Source of the DNA: Parvibaculum indicum
Lineage (GTDB): Bacteria > Pseudomonadota > Alphaproteobacteria > Parvibaculales > Parvibaculaceae
Length of the DNA: 64,000 nucleotides
NCBI RefSeq assembly: GCF_011762095.1
Contig: NZ_JAASQO010000005.1
Location: forward strand, 124,001-188,000
Direction of reading: 5' to 3'
Shown one piece after another: positions 17,743 through 27,186 of this stretch (positions are counted from its first letter, which is position 1; every line of letters begins with the position of its first letter). Under the pieces are notes generated by a model. The model was not told where the DNA came from and searched no databases. It saw only the letters and a program-made list of their open reading frames with translations. The translations under genes and the position numbers were made by a program.

Positions 17743-19992
17743 TCAGTCGATCCGGCGCCAGTTGAGGCGCACCGCGTTGAGCGTGACGGTGATCGAGGAG
17801 GAGGACATCGCGATTGCCGCGATGAGCGGGGTCACATAGCCGGCAACGGCCAGCGGCACCGCCACGGCATTATAGACCAGCGCCAGTCCGAAGTTCTGCA
17901 CAACCAGATGCCGCGCTCCGCGCGCGATACGGATCGTTTCGACGATGGGCCTGAGGTCGGCGCCCTGGAAGATGAAATCGGCGGCGGTCTGGCTCACATC
18001 GGCGGCGCTGGAGGGCGACATGGAGACATGGGCGGCCCGCAGCGCAGGCGCATCGTTGAGGCCGTCGCCCACCATCAGGACCTTGCGGCCCTGCGCGCGC
18101 AGTTCTTCCAGCCGGGCGATCTTTTCGTCGGGCCGCGCTTCGGCGCGCCAATCGGCAATGTTCAGGTCGGCCGCAAGCTCGCGGACGACTTCCTCCCGGT
18201 CGCCGGACAGGAGTTCGATCGCGAAACCCTCGTGAGTCAGCCGGGCGATGGTTTCGGCGGCGTCGCTTCGGGCTCTGTCCGCGAACTGGAACCGGCGCGG
18301 CGCGTCGCTGCTTTTGGCGAGCCAGAGTTCGGGGCCCGCATGGGAGGAGACTTCGTCGTCGGCGCCTGTAAAGCTGCGATTGCCGAGACGCACCGTTTCC
18401 CCATCCAGCATCGCTTCCATGCCCATGCCGGGCACTTCGTGGATGTCGGAAAGGGCAGGCGCGGCGATATCGGCGCCATGGGCGGCCAGCGCGCGCGCCA
18501 GCGGGTGGCGGCTTTGCCGGGCGAGCGCCACGGCGAGTGCGATCTCCACCGGGCCCGCATCGCCCGCCGAGACGAGTTCCGGCTCGCCCAGCGTCAGCGT
18601 GCCGGTCTTGTCGAAGACGATGGTGTCCGCGTCGGCCAGTTTTTCAAGGCCGTCCGATGCCTTGACCAGGACGCCATGTTTCAGGAGCCTGCCGGTCGCC
18701 ACGACCTGTACCACGGGCACGGCAAGGCCGAGCGCGCAGGGACAGGTGACGATGAGGACGGCGATCGCATGGGTGAAGGCCGTTTCCCAGCCCGCGCCGA
18801 GTGCGAACCAGAGGGCCAGCGTGGCGGCGGCCAGAACATGCACGGCGGGGGCGTAAATGCGGGCGGCACGGTCAGCCAGACGTACATAGCCGGCGCGGCC
18901 CTGTTCGGCCGATTCCATCAGCCGCACGATTTCGGCCAGCAGAGAATCGTCGTCGCGCTTGGTGACGCGCAAGGTAAGCGGCGCGGAAATGTTGAGCGTT
19001 CCCGCAAAGACCTTCGAGCCCGGCGACACGGCGGTCGGCACGCTTTCGCCCGTGACGAGGCTCGTATCGATGTCGGCGCGGCCCGTCAGCACTTCGCCGT
19101 CAGCGGGGATCCGCGTACCCGAGGCGACGCTCACCTTCATGCCGGGCTCGAGGTTCTCGACCGGGACGGAATGCTGCGTGCCGTCCGGCCCGATCACGGT
19201 CGCCGCCATGGCGCGCAGGCCGAGCAGGTTCTGTGCGGCGGAACAGGCTTTCGCCCGCGCCTGAACGTCCAGATAACGTCCGATCAGCAGGAAGAAGAGC
19301 AGCGTCACGCTCGCGTCGAAATAGACATGGCTCGCATTGACGATGGTCTGGACGAGGCTCATGCCCGTCGCCAGCAAGACGGCCAGCGAAATAGGCACGT
19401 CCATGTTCATGCTGCGCGCCCTGAGGGCGCGAAGCGCGGAGCGGAAGAAGGGCTGGCCCGCATAGGCGATGGCGGGCAGCGCGATCAGCGCCGAGATCCA
19501 GTAGAAGAAGGCGCGGGTGGAAAGCTCCATGTCGCTGGCAAGCCCGGCCCAGACGCCCACCGAAATGAGCATCACATTTGCCGCGGCAAAGCCTGCCACG
19601 CCGAGCGCGCGCAGCAGGCGGCGCTCTTCGGTCTCGTCGAGCGCACTCAGCAATTTGGGGTCGAAGGGAACGGCCTCGAAGCCCGTATCGGCGAGCTTTT
19701 CCACGATGTCGGCGGGTTTCAGCCGGGCCGGCTGCCAGCGGACGGCGACGCGCTTGGTCGAGAGGTTGGCGCGGGCATATTCCACGCCCGGCAATTCGCC
19801 CAGGCCCCGCTCGACCTTTCTGAGGCAACCCGCGCAGTGCATGTCCTGCACCACGAGATCGATCTGGTTGAGGCCGTCGGGCGTCTTGCGCACGAAGAGA
19901 GACGGGTCGACGCGCCCGGCTTTCGGTCCGGCCGGTTTTGCCTTGTCCGCCCCCCGGCCGCTGCCGGTTTCGCTTGCTGCTGTCTCGTTCAA
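17743..19992 (-). CDS. ccoI: Copper-transporting P1B ATPase CcoI/FixI
   Basis: The 749-residue pump supplies copper for the CuB centre of the cbb3 oxidase. An N-terminal HMA domain has the metal site MHCAGC. Eight membrane helices include the CPC motif (VTCPCALGLAVP). The phosphorylation site is DKTGTLTLGE and the ATP hinge is GDGLNDAPALRAA. The start appears to be TTG 19992; no ATG precedes the HMA domain in frame. It follows ccoH by 40 bases. Note that this gene, unlike the ATPase at 8638, has true heavy-metal motifs. Confidence 0.95.
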   Translation of the reverse strand: MNETAASETGSGRGADKAKPAGPKAGRVDPSLFVRKTPDGLNQIDLVVQDMHCAGCLRKVERGLGELPGVEYARANLSTKRVAVRWQPARLKPADIVEKLADTGFEAVPFDPKLLSALDETEERRLLRALGVAGFAAANVMLISVGVWAGLASDMELSTRAFFYWISALIALPAIAYAGQPFFRSALRALRARSMNMDVPISLAVLLATGMSLVQTIVNASHVYFDASVTLLFFLLIGRYLDVQARAKACSAAQNLLGLRAMAATVIGPDGTQHSVPVENLEPGMKVSVASGTRIPADGEVLTGRADIDTSLVTGESVPTAVSPGSKVFAGTLNISAPLTLRVTKRDDDSLLAEIVRLMESAEQGRAGYVRLADRAARIYAPAVHVLAAATLALWFALGAGWETAFTHAIAVLIVTCPCALGLAVPVVQVVATGRLLKHGVLVKASDGLEKLADADTIVFDKTGTLTLGEPELVSAGDAGPVEIALAVALARQSRHPLARALAAHGADIAAPALSDIHEVPGMGMEAMLDGETVRLGNRSFTGADDEVSSHAGPELWLAKSSDAPRRFQFADRARSDAAETIARLTHEGFAIELLSGDREEVVRELAADLNIADWRAEARPDEKIARLEELRAQGRKVLMVGDGLNDAPALRAAHVSMSPSSAADVSQTAADFIFQGADLRPIVETIRIARGARHLVVQNFGLALVYNAVAVPLAVAGYVTPLIAAIAMSSSSITVTLNAVRLNWRRID

Positions 19993-20032
19993 TTGGTTGC
20001 CCCTTTCCCGAGGCGGGGCCGCCGATGTTGGC

Positions 20033-20557
20033 TCAGCGGCCGATCAGGACGCGCTTTTCCTGCACGAATTTCTTGCCCTGGGGGTCTTCGGCCGAAATGC
20101 GCACCAGCCAGTTCCCCGTCCATTCCAGGTCCGTGTCGCCTTCATAGAGACCGGGCGCGGTCTGAACGAGGGCAAGCGTCCGGTCGCCGCCCTGGGCCAC
20201 CGGCCGCCAGAAGGTGCCGTTGACGCGGAGCCCGGTCAATGGCGTCCCCCCGGCATCGGCGAAGCGGACACGGAGATGCGTCTTGTTGCCCGGGCCGAGA
20301 ATGAGTTTTTCCTCGATATCGGCGGTCCAGCCGAGCTTCTTCTGCGCCTCCATGGCCTCCAGATTATGGTTATAGGCGCGGCCCTTCTGATAGGCGTCGT
20401 TGATTTCGATGCCGGAGAAGGTCGAGATCGCCCAATAGGCCATGTAGCCATTGGCGCCGAAAACGATGCCGAAAAAGAGCAGGAAGATGCCGAGGACGTG
20501 CCATCCGGTCAGGCGGCCGAAAAAGCCGGGCTTTTGCGTTTGTTCCGCGTTGCTCAT
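20033..20557 (-). CDS. ccoH: cbb3 oxidase assembly protein CcoH/FixH
   Basis: The 174-residue protein has one N-terminal membrane helix (GWHVLGIFLLFFGIVFGANG) followed by a periplasmic FixH domain that includes YMAYWAISTFSGIEINDAYQ. FixH/CcoH is a stable subunit-like assembly factor of cbb3 oxidase. Its start overlaps the ccoG stop by four bases (ATGA), so the two are coupled. Confidence 0.94.
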   Translation of the reverse strand: MSNAEQTQKPGFFGRLTGWHVLGIFLLFFGIVFGANGYMAYWAISTFSGIEINDAYQKGRAYNHNLEAMEAQKKLGWTADIEEKLILGPGNKTHLRVRFADAGGTPLTGLRVNGTFWRPVAQGGDRTLALVQTAPGLYEGDTDLEWTGNWLVRISAEDPQGKKFVQEKRVLIGR

Positions 20558-22089
20558 TTCTCCGGTCCCTTGAAATTCACGTCCTTGGCCGACACTTCGC
20601 CGGTTTCCAGATTGGTCGCCTTGAAGGTGAAGGCGGCTTCGCCGGATTTGAGCTGGCTCAGCCTGTCGGCAGGCAGCGCCACGAAGAATTTGGCGGATGC
20701 CAGGTCGTCCGGCGCGACGTCGACTTCGGTGTCGTCGGCGTCCGTCGCACCGCCGCGCAGCAGCACCGCGCCGTTGAGGCCGTCGACGCTGACATCGAAG
20801 GTCTGCGGCTTGTGCTCCTTGTTGATGATCTTAACCTCGAAACCGTTGCGGATCGAGCCGTCGGAAAGCTGCACGAAGAGCGGGTTTCTGTCGGCCAGCA
20901 CGCTGATAGTCTGCGTGTCCCGGTTGAGGAGCGCGACGAGCATGATGACGCCGACCAGCGCCCAGACCGCCGTATAGAGGATGGTGCGCGGCCGGATAAT
21001 GCGGAAACGCGGCTTTTCGCCGTTCTTGCGGCGTTCCATGTTCTGGATGGTGTCGTAGCCGATCAGGCCCCGGGGCCGCTCGACCCGATCCATGATCTCG
21101 TTGCAGGCGTCGATGCAGAGCGCGCACTGGATGCATTCGAGCTGCATGCCGTCGCGAATGTCGATGCCCATGGGGCAGGCGGCCACGCATTGTCCGCAAT
21201 CGATGCAGTCGCCGCGGCCGTCCCAGCTTGCGCCCTTCTTGTGGGGACCGCGCGGTTCGCCGCGGTCGATTTCATAGGAAACCAGCAGGGATTCCTCGTC
21301 GAACATGGCGCCCTGGATGCGCGGCCAGGGGCACATATAGATGCAGACCTGTTCGCGCGCGAGGCCGCCCAGCAGATAGGTCGTGGAGGCGAAGAGCGCG
21401 ACGAAGATGTAGGCGACCGGCGCGGCATCGAATTGCAGGAATTGCTGCGCGAGCGTGGGGGCGTCGTCGAAATAGAAGACGAAGGCGCCGCCCGTCGCGA
21501 TGGCGACCAGTACCCAGCTTACATGCTTGCCGAGCTTGCGGGCCATATTGGCGGGCTTGAACTTTTGCTTGTCGCGGCGGATGCGTGCGGAACGGTCGCC
21601 TTCCCAGAAGCGCTCGATATGGATGAACAGGTCGGTCCAGACCGTTTGCGGGCAGGTGTAGCCGCACCAGACGCGGCCTGCGACCGAGGTGATGAGAAAG
21701 AGGCCGAGCGCGGCCAGGATGAGCAGGCCGGTGATGTAGTAGAATTCCTGCGGCCAGATTTCGAGAAAGAAGAAGTAGAAGCGCCGCGCGGGGAAGTCGA
21801 GGAGCACGGCCTGATCCGGCAGGCCCGGCGCGCGTTCCCAGCGGATCCAGGGCAGCGTGTAGTAGACGCCCAGCGTCAGCGCCATCACCAGCCATTTCAG
21901 CTTCCTGAAATTGCCGTGGACGAGCTTGGGGTAAACCTTCTGGCGCGACTCGTAGAGGGGACGGTTCTTCTGGGCGTTGACCGGGGTCACCGCCTCTTCC
22001 CCACCGCCCGCATTGGCGGAGGCTTCCGCGACCAGGGCATCGAGACCGCTGTTCACACCACTATTTTCCGGGGACAAGGTTTCGGACAT
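20554..22089 (-). CDS. ccoG: cbb3 assembly ferredoxin-like protein CcoG/FixG
   Basis: The 511-residue membrane protein has five predicted helices, a CGYTCPQTVW motif after the second, and an 8-Cys double [4Fe-4S] domain (CIDCGQCVAACPMGID, then CIQCALCIDAC). It also has the C-terminal IG-like FixG domain. CcoG reduces Cu(II) for oxidase assembly. It is the first gene of the ccoGHIS unit, 147 bases downstream of ccoP with a terminator-like hairpin between. Confidence 0.95.
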   Translation of the reverse strand: MSETLSPENSGVNSGLDALVAEASANAGGGEEAVTPVNAQKNRPLYESRQKVYPKLVHGNFRKLKWLVMALTLGVYYTLPWIRWERAPGLPDQAVLLDFPARRFYFFFLEIWPQEFYYITGLLILAALGLFLITSVAGRVWCGYTCPQTVWTDLFIHIERFWEGDRSARIRRDKQKFKPANMARKLGKHVSWVLVAIATGGAFVFYFDDAPTLAQQFLQFDAAPVAYIFVALFASTTYLLGGLAREQVCIYMCPWPRIQGAMFDEESLLVSYEIDRGEPRGPHKKGASWDGRGDCIDCGQCVAACPMGIDIRDGMQLECIQCALCIDACNEIMDRVERPRGLIGYDTIQNMERRKNGEKPRFRIIRPRTILYTAVWALVGVIMLVALLNRDTQTISVLADRNPLFVQLSDGSIRNGFEVKIINKEHKPQTFDVSVDGLNGAVLLRGGATDADDTEVDVAPDDLASAKFFVALPADRLSQLKSGEAAFTFKATNLETGEVSAKDVNFKGPEK

Positions 22090-22171
22090 CTGCTTCTGCC
22101 AAACTCTGAGCTATCTGAACTGTAGCGGGCTGACCGGGAACGCTCCATGACCTCTGTCAAAACCGACCGGT

Positions 22172-22208
22172 CAAAGAAGAGCCCGGCACTGCTCTCGCAG
22201 GCCGGGCT
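22172..22208 (-). terminator. Hairpin terminator between ccoP and ccoG
   Basis: On the minus strand AGCCCGGC (22208-22201) pairs with GCCGGGCT (22187-22180) and is followed by CTTCTTTG. It begins 28 bases past the ccoP stop. It probably trims ccoNOQP mRNA so that the assembly genes are expressed at a lower level. Confidence 0.75.
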
Positions 22209-22236
22209 GATCTCTCGCTACGCTGTGAGGCGGCTG

Positions 22237-23118
22237 CTACTCACCGCCGCCCAGCGAATGCACATAGAGCGTCAGCGACTTGATAGTGCCTTCGTCAAGG
22301 CGTCCGCCCCAAGCTGGCATGACGCCGCTGCGTCCCTTTGACACGGTTTGTTCGATGGTGGCCTTGTCTCCGCCATAGAGCCAGATCGCGTCGGTGAGAT
22401 TGGGCGCCCCCAGCATCTGGTTGCCGGTTCCGTCCTCGCCGTGGCAGGAGACGCAGTTCTGGGCGAATATCTCGGCGCCGCGGCCGGCCGCCCCGGCGTT
22501 GTGTTCCTGACCGGAAATTTCCAGCACATATTCGGCAACGTCGCTGACCTGTTTGCGGTCGAGCATGCCCAGATCGCCGAAGGCCATCATCACGTTCAGG
22601 CGGGTTTCCTCGTCCGCTTCCCAGCGGATGCCGTGAAGCAGGGTGGTGTGGATATCGTCCAGCGTGCCGCCCCAGAGCCAGTTATCGTCATTGAGGTTGG
22701 GGAAGCCTTCGCCGCCCGCTGCGCCGGAGCCGTGACAGGGGGCGCAGTTGTCGCCGAATGAGGCCTTGCCGGCGGCGAGCGCCACTTCGCTGAGCTTGGG
22801 GTCCTGCGCCAGTTCGGTCAGCGGGGTCTGGGCGATCTCCCGCATCACTTCCGAGCGGCCCTCCGCCACGGCGGCAAGTTCGTCGGCGACGCTGTTGCGA
22901 TTGGTATAGCCGATCACGCCTTCGGTGTAGGTCCATTGCCCGTTCCAGATAACCGGCCAGGCGGGCATCACGACCCAGTAGGCGATCGACCAGATGATGC
23001 TGGCGTAAAAGGTATAGAGCCACCATTTGGGAAGCGGGTTGTTCAGTTCCCGGATCCCGTCCCAGCTATGGCCGGTGGTCTCGACCCCTGTGATCTCGTC
23101 CTTGTGCTTTTCGCTCAT
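22237..23118 (-). CDS. ccoP: cbb3 oxidase diheme subunit CcoP
   Basis: The 293-residue protein has an N-terminal membrane region (the short FixP_N domain, then a helix near WWLYTFYASIIWSIAYWVVM) and two c-type heme sites, NCAPCH and NCVSCH. It passes electrons toward CcoO/CcoN. It overlaps ccoQ by four bases. Confidence 0.97.
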   Translation of the reverse strand: MSEKHKDEITGVETTGHSWDGIRELNNPLPKWWLYTFYASIIWSIAYWVVMPAWPVIWNGQWTYTEGVIGYTNRNSVADELAAVAEGRSEVMREIAQTPLTELAQDPKLSEVALAAGKASFGDNCAPCHGSGAAGGEGFPNLNDDNWLWGGTLDDIHTTLLHGIRWEADEETRLNVMMAFGDLGMLDRKQVSDVAEYVLEISGQEHNAGAAGRGAEIFAQNCVSCHGEDGTGNQMLGAPNLTDAIWLYGGDKATIEQTVSKGRSGVMPAWGGRLDEGTIKSLTLYVHSLGGGE

Positions 23119-23336
23119 TTGTCGGACTCCGTCTCGTCCTTATGTGCGGCCGCATCCGCGCCCTGGGGCGTGTCGTCGTCATCCTGCAACGGCAGGCTGG
23201 CCATGCGGTCGAATGTCTTCTTGTTGGACGGCCAGAGCGCATAGGCGACGATGCCGAGAAAGAGCACGAACAGGAAGATCAGACCGCCTGTGGCGAGCCA
23301 TGTCCTCGAGAAATCGTATGCTTCCTGACCTGTCAT
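23115..23336 (-). CDS. ccoQ: cbb3 oxidase subunit CcoQ
   Basis: The 73-residue protein has one membrane helix (GGLIFLFVLFLGIVAYALWP) followed by NKKTFDRMASLPLQDDDD, the CcoQ/FixQ pattern. It stabilises the complex. It lies between ccoO and ccoP and overlaps ccoP. Confidence 0.93.
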   Translation of the reverse strand: MTGQEAYDFSRTWLATGGLIFLFVLFLGIVAYALWPSNKKTFDRMASLPLQDDDDTPQGADAAAHKDETESDK

Positions 23337-23387
23337 ATTCTGCGTCTCCGGTCGTCCTGTGATGACGTTGTTCCCGATGATCCGGGA

Positions 23388-24122
23388 CTATTGCTTGAAG
23401 TCGGCATTCTCATAGGCGTTGAAGTCCACGAGCGTGCCGAGCATCTGCAGATAGGCGACGAGGGCGTCCAGCTCCGAAATCATCTCCGGGTTGCCGTCGA
23501 AGTCGCGGGCCACCGCCTTGGGGTAGCGCTGCATGAGCTCTTCCGTGTCGGCATCGGGGGTCGCCTGGGCCAGAAGGTCGGCCTTGGCGTTCTCGATGTC
23601 CTCGTCGGAATAGGGCACGCCGGTGACGCGCAGCGCCTTCAGATCGTCCTGGATCTCGCCGTATTTGAGCGGCGTTTCCGCGAGGAACGGATAGCCGGGC
23701 ATCACGGATTCGGGCACCACGGAACGCGGGTCCTCCATGTGAAGCCGGTGCCACTCGTCGGAATATTTGCCGCCGATACGGGCAAGGTCGGGACCCGTCC
23801 GCTTCGACCCCCACTGGAAGGGATGGTCGTATTTGCTCTCGGCCGCCAGCGAGTAGTGGCCATAGCGTTCCACCTCCGCGCGCAGCGAGCGGACCATCTG
23901 GCTGTGGCAGAGATAGCAGCCCTCGCGGATGTAGATGTTGCGGCCCTCCAGCTCCAGCGGGGAGTAGGGGCGAACGCCCTCCACATCCTCGATGGTGCTC
24001 TTGATCAGGAAGGTCGGCACGATCTCGACCAGGCCGCCAATGGCGACCGCGATCAGGATCAGGACAAGCAGCAGGATCGAATTCTTCTCGACCCGTTCGT
24101 GAGAGAAAGTGTTGTTTGCCAT
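23388..24122 (-). CDS. ccoO: cbb3 oxidase monoheme subunit CcoO
   Basis: The 244-residue protein has an N-terminal membrane anchor and one heme c site (CYLCHSQ), then the CcoO signature [20 protein letters not shown] around it. It lies 16 bases after ccoN. Confidence 0.97.
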   Translation of the reverse strand: MANNTFSHERVEKNSILLLVLILIAVAIGGLVEIVPTFLIKSTIEDVEGVRPYSPLELEGRNIYIREGCYLCHSQMVRSLRAEVERYGHYSLAAESKYDHPFQWGSKRTGPDLARIGGKYSDEWHRLHMEDPRSVVPESVMPGYPFLAETPLKYGEIQDDLKALRVTGVPYSDEDIENAKADLLAQATPDADTEELMQRYPKAVARDFDGNPEMISELDALVAYLQMLGTLVDFNAYENADFKQ

Positions 24123-24138
24123 GATTGTATGACCTCCC

Positions 24139-25830
24139 TTACTCGGCGGGCTGCGCGGCGGGCGCAGCGTTGAGGCCGGAAGCGATGGCGGGGTGTTGCG
24201 CGGCTTCGCCGGCGCGTTCGCGTCCCCGTATGGTCATCCAGCAATTATAGACCATGATCAGCGCCCCCGTGAGGAAGAGCACACCGCCCAGCGCACGGAT
24301 GATATAGAAGGGATGCATGGCCTCGACCGTTTCCACGAAGGAATATTCGAGGAAGCCCTGCGCATCGTAGGCGCGCCACATCAGGCCCTGCAGGATGCCC
24401 GACACCCACATCGCGGTGATGTAGAGCACGATGCCGATGGTGGCGATCCAGAAGTGCCAGCTCACCAGCGCCAGCGAATACAGCCGCTCGCGCTTCCACA
24501 GCCACGGCACGAGGCAGTAGACCGCGCCGAAGGAGACGAAGCCCACCCAGCCCAGCGCACCGGAATGCACATGGCCGATGGTCCAGTCGGTGTAGTGGGA
24601 GAGGGAGTTCACCGCCTTGATGGACATGACCGGACCTTCGAAGGTCGACATGCCGTAAAAGGCGACCGAGACGACCAGCATACGGATGACGGGGTCGGTC
24701 CGGAGCTTGTCCCAGGCGCCCGACAGCGTCATCAGGCCGTTGATCATGCCGCCCCAGCTCGGCATCCACAGCATGATCGAGAAGGTCATGCCCAGCGTCT
24801 GCGCCCAGTCGGGCAGCGCCGTGAAGTGCAGATGGTGCGGGCCTGCCCAGATGTAGATGAAGATCAGCGACCAGAAATGGATGATCGAGAGGCGGTAGGA
24901 ATAGACCGGCCGCTCGGCGCGCTTGGGCACGAAGTAGTACATCATGCCGAGGAAGCCCGCGGTCAGGAAGAAGCCCACCGCGTTATGGCCGTACCACCAC
25001 TGGATCAGCGCGTCCTGCACGCCGGCGAACATGGCGTAGCTCTTGGAGGAGAAGATGCTCTCCGGGATCGCCAGATTGTTGCCCAGGTGCAGCATCGCGA
25101 TGGTGACGATGAAGGCGAGATAGAACCAGTTGGCCACATAGATGTGGGGTTCCTTGCGCCTGGCCATCGTGACCAGGAACACCAGCAGATAGACCACCCA
25201 GACGATGGTGAGCCAGATATCGGCATACCATTCCGGTTCGGCATATTCGCGGCTCTGGGTGACGCCCATCAGATAGCCGGTGGCGGCGATCACGATGAAG
25301 AGCTGGTAGCCCCAGAACACGAACCAGGGCGCGATATCGCCTGCCAGGCGCGTGCGGCAGGTGCGCTGCACGGCATAAAAGGAGGTCGCGATCAGCGCGT
25401 TGCCGCCGAAGGCGAAGATCACCGCGGAGGTGTGCAACGGGCGCAGACGTCCGAAATTGATGAAGGAGATGTCGAAGTTCAGCACCGGAAAGGCGAGCTG
25501 GAAGGCGATGACGACACCGACCAGAAAGCCCGCTATGCCCCAGAAGAGCGTCGCGATGACGCCTGCCTTGACGACGCCGTCATTGTAGCGGTGCCCTTCT
25601 TCCGGCGACCCGCTCTCCATCGCGTTGAAATGGCGCTGGCCGATCAGGAAGATGCCAGCGACGAAGGCGAAGGCGAAAACCCATGCATGGGCGGCCATCT
25701 GCCAGTCGGTTGCCTTTGCCGCCGTGATGACGCTCCAAAGCGCCCCCACGATCAGCGCCCCGATAACCGCGTAGGACGCGGCTGTCATGGTGCCGGGGAT
25801 GTGGTCCCTCGGTTCACTCGAAACCGCCAT
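24139..25830 (-). CDS. ccoN: cbb3 oxidase catalytic subunit CcoN
   Basis: The 563-residue, twelve-helix heme-copper oxidase subunit reduces oxygen at a high-affinity site. Conserved parts include [19 protein letters not shown] (low-spin heme His), [18 protein letters not shown] (CuB His), [13 protein letters not shown] (CuB His pair) and [16 protein letters not shown] (heme ligands). ATG 25830 is preceded by AAAAGGAG at good spacing; the open frame upstream is not family sequence. Confidence 0.97.
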   Translation of the reverse strand: MAVSSEPRDHIPGTMTAASYAVIGALIVGALWSVITAAKATDWQMAAHAWVFAFAFVAGIFLIGQRHFNAMESGSPEEGHRYNDGVVKAGVIATLFWGIAGFLVGVVIAFQLAFPVLNFDISFINFGRLRPLHTSAVIFAFGGNALIATSFYAVQRTCRTRLAGDIAPWFVFWGYQLFIVIAATGYLMGVTQSREYAEPEWYADIWLTIVWVVYLLVFLVTMARRKEPHIYVANWFYLAFIVTIAMLHLGNNLAIPESIFSSKSYAMFAGVQDALIQWWYGHNAVGFFLTAGFLGMMYYFVPKRAERPVYSYRLSIIHFWSLIFIYIWAGPHHLHFTALPDWAQTLGMTFSIMLWMPSWGGMINGLMTLSGAWDKLRTDPVIRMLVVSVAFYGMSTFEGPVMSIKAVNSLSHYTDWTIGHVHSGALGWVGFVSFGAVYCLVPWLWKRERLYSLALVSWHFWIATIGIVLYITAMWVSGILQGLMWRAYDAQGFLEYSFVETVEAMHPFYIIRALGGVLFLTGALIMVYNCWMTIRGRERAGEAAQHPAIASGLNAAPAAQPAE

Positions 25831-25995
25831 GTGACGATCTCCTTTTAAGCTGTGCCTCAAAATCCGGGTGGCCCCGGACGAAAGTGCTGAATTCCCCTCT
25901 GGCGGATGAGTGGTGTTGCCTACGCCCCGCATCGCCAGCTAACCAAGTCCATAACATGATTGTGGGAAAGGCAAGAACAGACCAGCTTGCCGCGC

Positions 25996-26009
25996 TGCGA
26001 AATGTCGCA
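25996..26009. promoter_or_regulatory. Candidate redox-regulator dyad upstream of ccoN
   Basis: TGCGA (25996-26000) and TCGCA (26005-26009) form a perfect inverted repeat with a 4-base spacer, about 165 bases upstream of the ccoN start. One half resembles the GNCGC half of RegA/PrrA/ActR sites. I did not find a TTGAT-N4-ATCAA FNR/FixK box by eye in the 230-base gap. Confidence 0.3.
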
Positions 26010-26060
26010 TTCGGACAATTACGTACTTCCCTGTCTGCAGATGTCTCACCCGGGGACGGG

Positions 26061-27185
26061 CTAGCCGTTCAGCAGCGCCTTTCGGAAGCGGGCCAGCGCG
26101 ATCACGAAGAACGCCACGCTAATGGCCCCCATCATGGCCAGTTTGGGCCAGACGATGGAAAGTCCCGCCCCGCGGTAGAGAATCGCCTGTGCATAAGCCA
26201 CGAAATGGGTCGAGGGCGAGAGCTGCATGACGTCCTGCAGCCAGACCGGCATGCTCTCCATCGGCGTTGCGCTGCCCGACAGGAGCTCGAAAATGATGAG
26301 CACCGGTATGGCGAGCAGGGCGAATTGCGGCATGGTGGACGCGAAAGTGGCCAGCATGATCCCCAGTCCCGTCGCGGCCGTCAGATAGACCGCTATTCCC
26401 ACTGCGAAAAGCGTCAGCGAGCCTGCGATCGGTATCCCCAGAATCGTTTGCACGACCAGAGAGAGGGAGATGAGAGCGCCTATCAAAATCACCAGGCCGT
26501 TCGCCCAGATCTTGGCGACCATGATCTCGGCGGCGCTCACCGGCATGACGAGGAGGTGTTCGACGGTGCCGCGTTCGCGTTCGCGGATCAGCGCAGCACC
26601 CGCCAGGATGATCGCCAGCATGGAGACGTTGTTGATTACCTGCATGACGGAGGTGTAGCGGAGCGAATCGGCATTCGGATTGAACAGGTATCGGGAGACG
26701 AGATTGATCGGCTGGTCGCTCGATACGCCATGCTCCCTGAGCGCGACCGAAATTTCCTGGGAAATGATGGAGGAAACATAGTTGACCCCGATTCCGGCCA
26801 GCGACATGGCGGTCGCATCCGCGCTGACCTGAATGGACGGCTTGTCGCCGCGCAGCAGGTCGCGTTCGAAGTTCGGCGGAATATCGATCAGGAAGACGAA
26901 CTCGTTCCTGTCCATGCCGGTGATGGCTTCTTCCGCATCGATGTAGCGGGCCTGCTGGAAATAGGGTGGCAGGAGCGCGGCGGCGATCTGGCGCGACAGG
27001 GGGCTGCGGTCCTCGTCGACAACCGCGACGGCCGCGTTGACCACTTCGGTCTTGGCCCCCGTGGCCACCGAATAGACGGCGACGGTGAAGATGTAGATGA
27101 CGAGAACCAGCAGGATCGGATCGGCGAGGAAGGAGCGCAATTCCTTCACGCCGAGGCGCCAGACATTCCGGACGAAATGCATCAT
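26061..27185 (-). CDS. ABC-2 type permease (YhhJ-like)
   Basis: The 374-residue protein has an N-terminal helix (PILLVLVIYIFTVAVYSV), a large periplasmic domain, and five C-terminal helices of the ABC2_membrane_3 fold, including ERERGTVEHLLVMPVSAAEI. It starts one base after the stop of the fused ATPase/permease (ATG 27185 or 27182), so they are coupled. It is the second membrane half of the exporter. Confidence 0.92.
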   Translation of the reverse strand: MMHFVRNVWRLGVKELRSFLADPILLVLVIYIFTVAVYSVATGAKTEVVNAAVAVVDEDRSPLSRQIAAALLPPYFQQARYIDAEEAITGMDRNEFVFLIDIPPNFERDLLRGDKPSIQVSADATAMSLAGIGVNYVSSIISQEISVALREHGVSSDQPINLVSRYLFNPNADSLRYTSVMQVINNVSMLAIILAGAALIRERERGTVEHLLVMPVSAAEIMVAKIWANGLVILIGALISLSLVVQTILGIPIAGSLTLFAVGIAVYLTAATGLGIMLATFASTMPQFALLAIPVLIIFELLSGSATPMESMPVWLQDVMQLSPSTHFVAYAQAILYRGAGLSIVWPKLAMMGAISVAFFVIALARFRKALLNG

Positions 27186-27186
27186 G

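Noticed and set aside
17908-20223. 771-codon plus-strand open frame
   Set aside because: It is antisense to ccoI and ccoH, whose motifs are certain; its protein is His/Arg/Gly-rich with no family pattern. High GC makes such shadows common.
24193-25848. 551-codon plus-strand open frame
   Set aside because: It is the complement of ccoN; the translation is a His/Asp-rich shadow.
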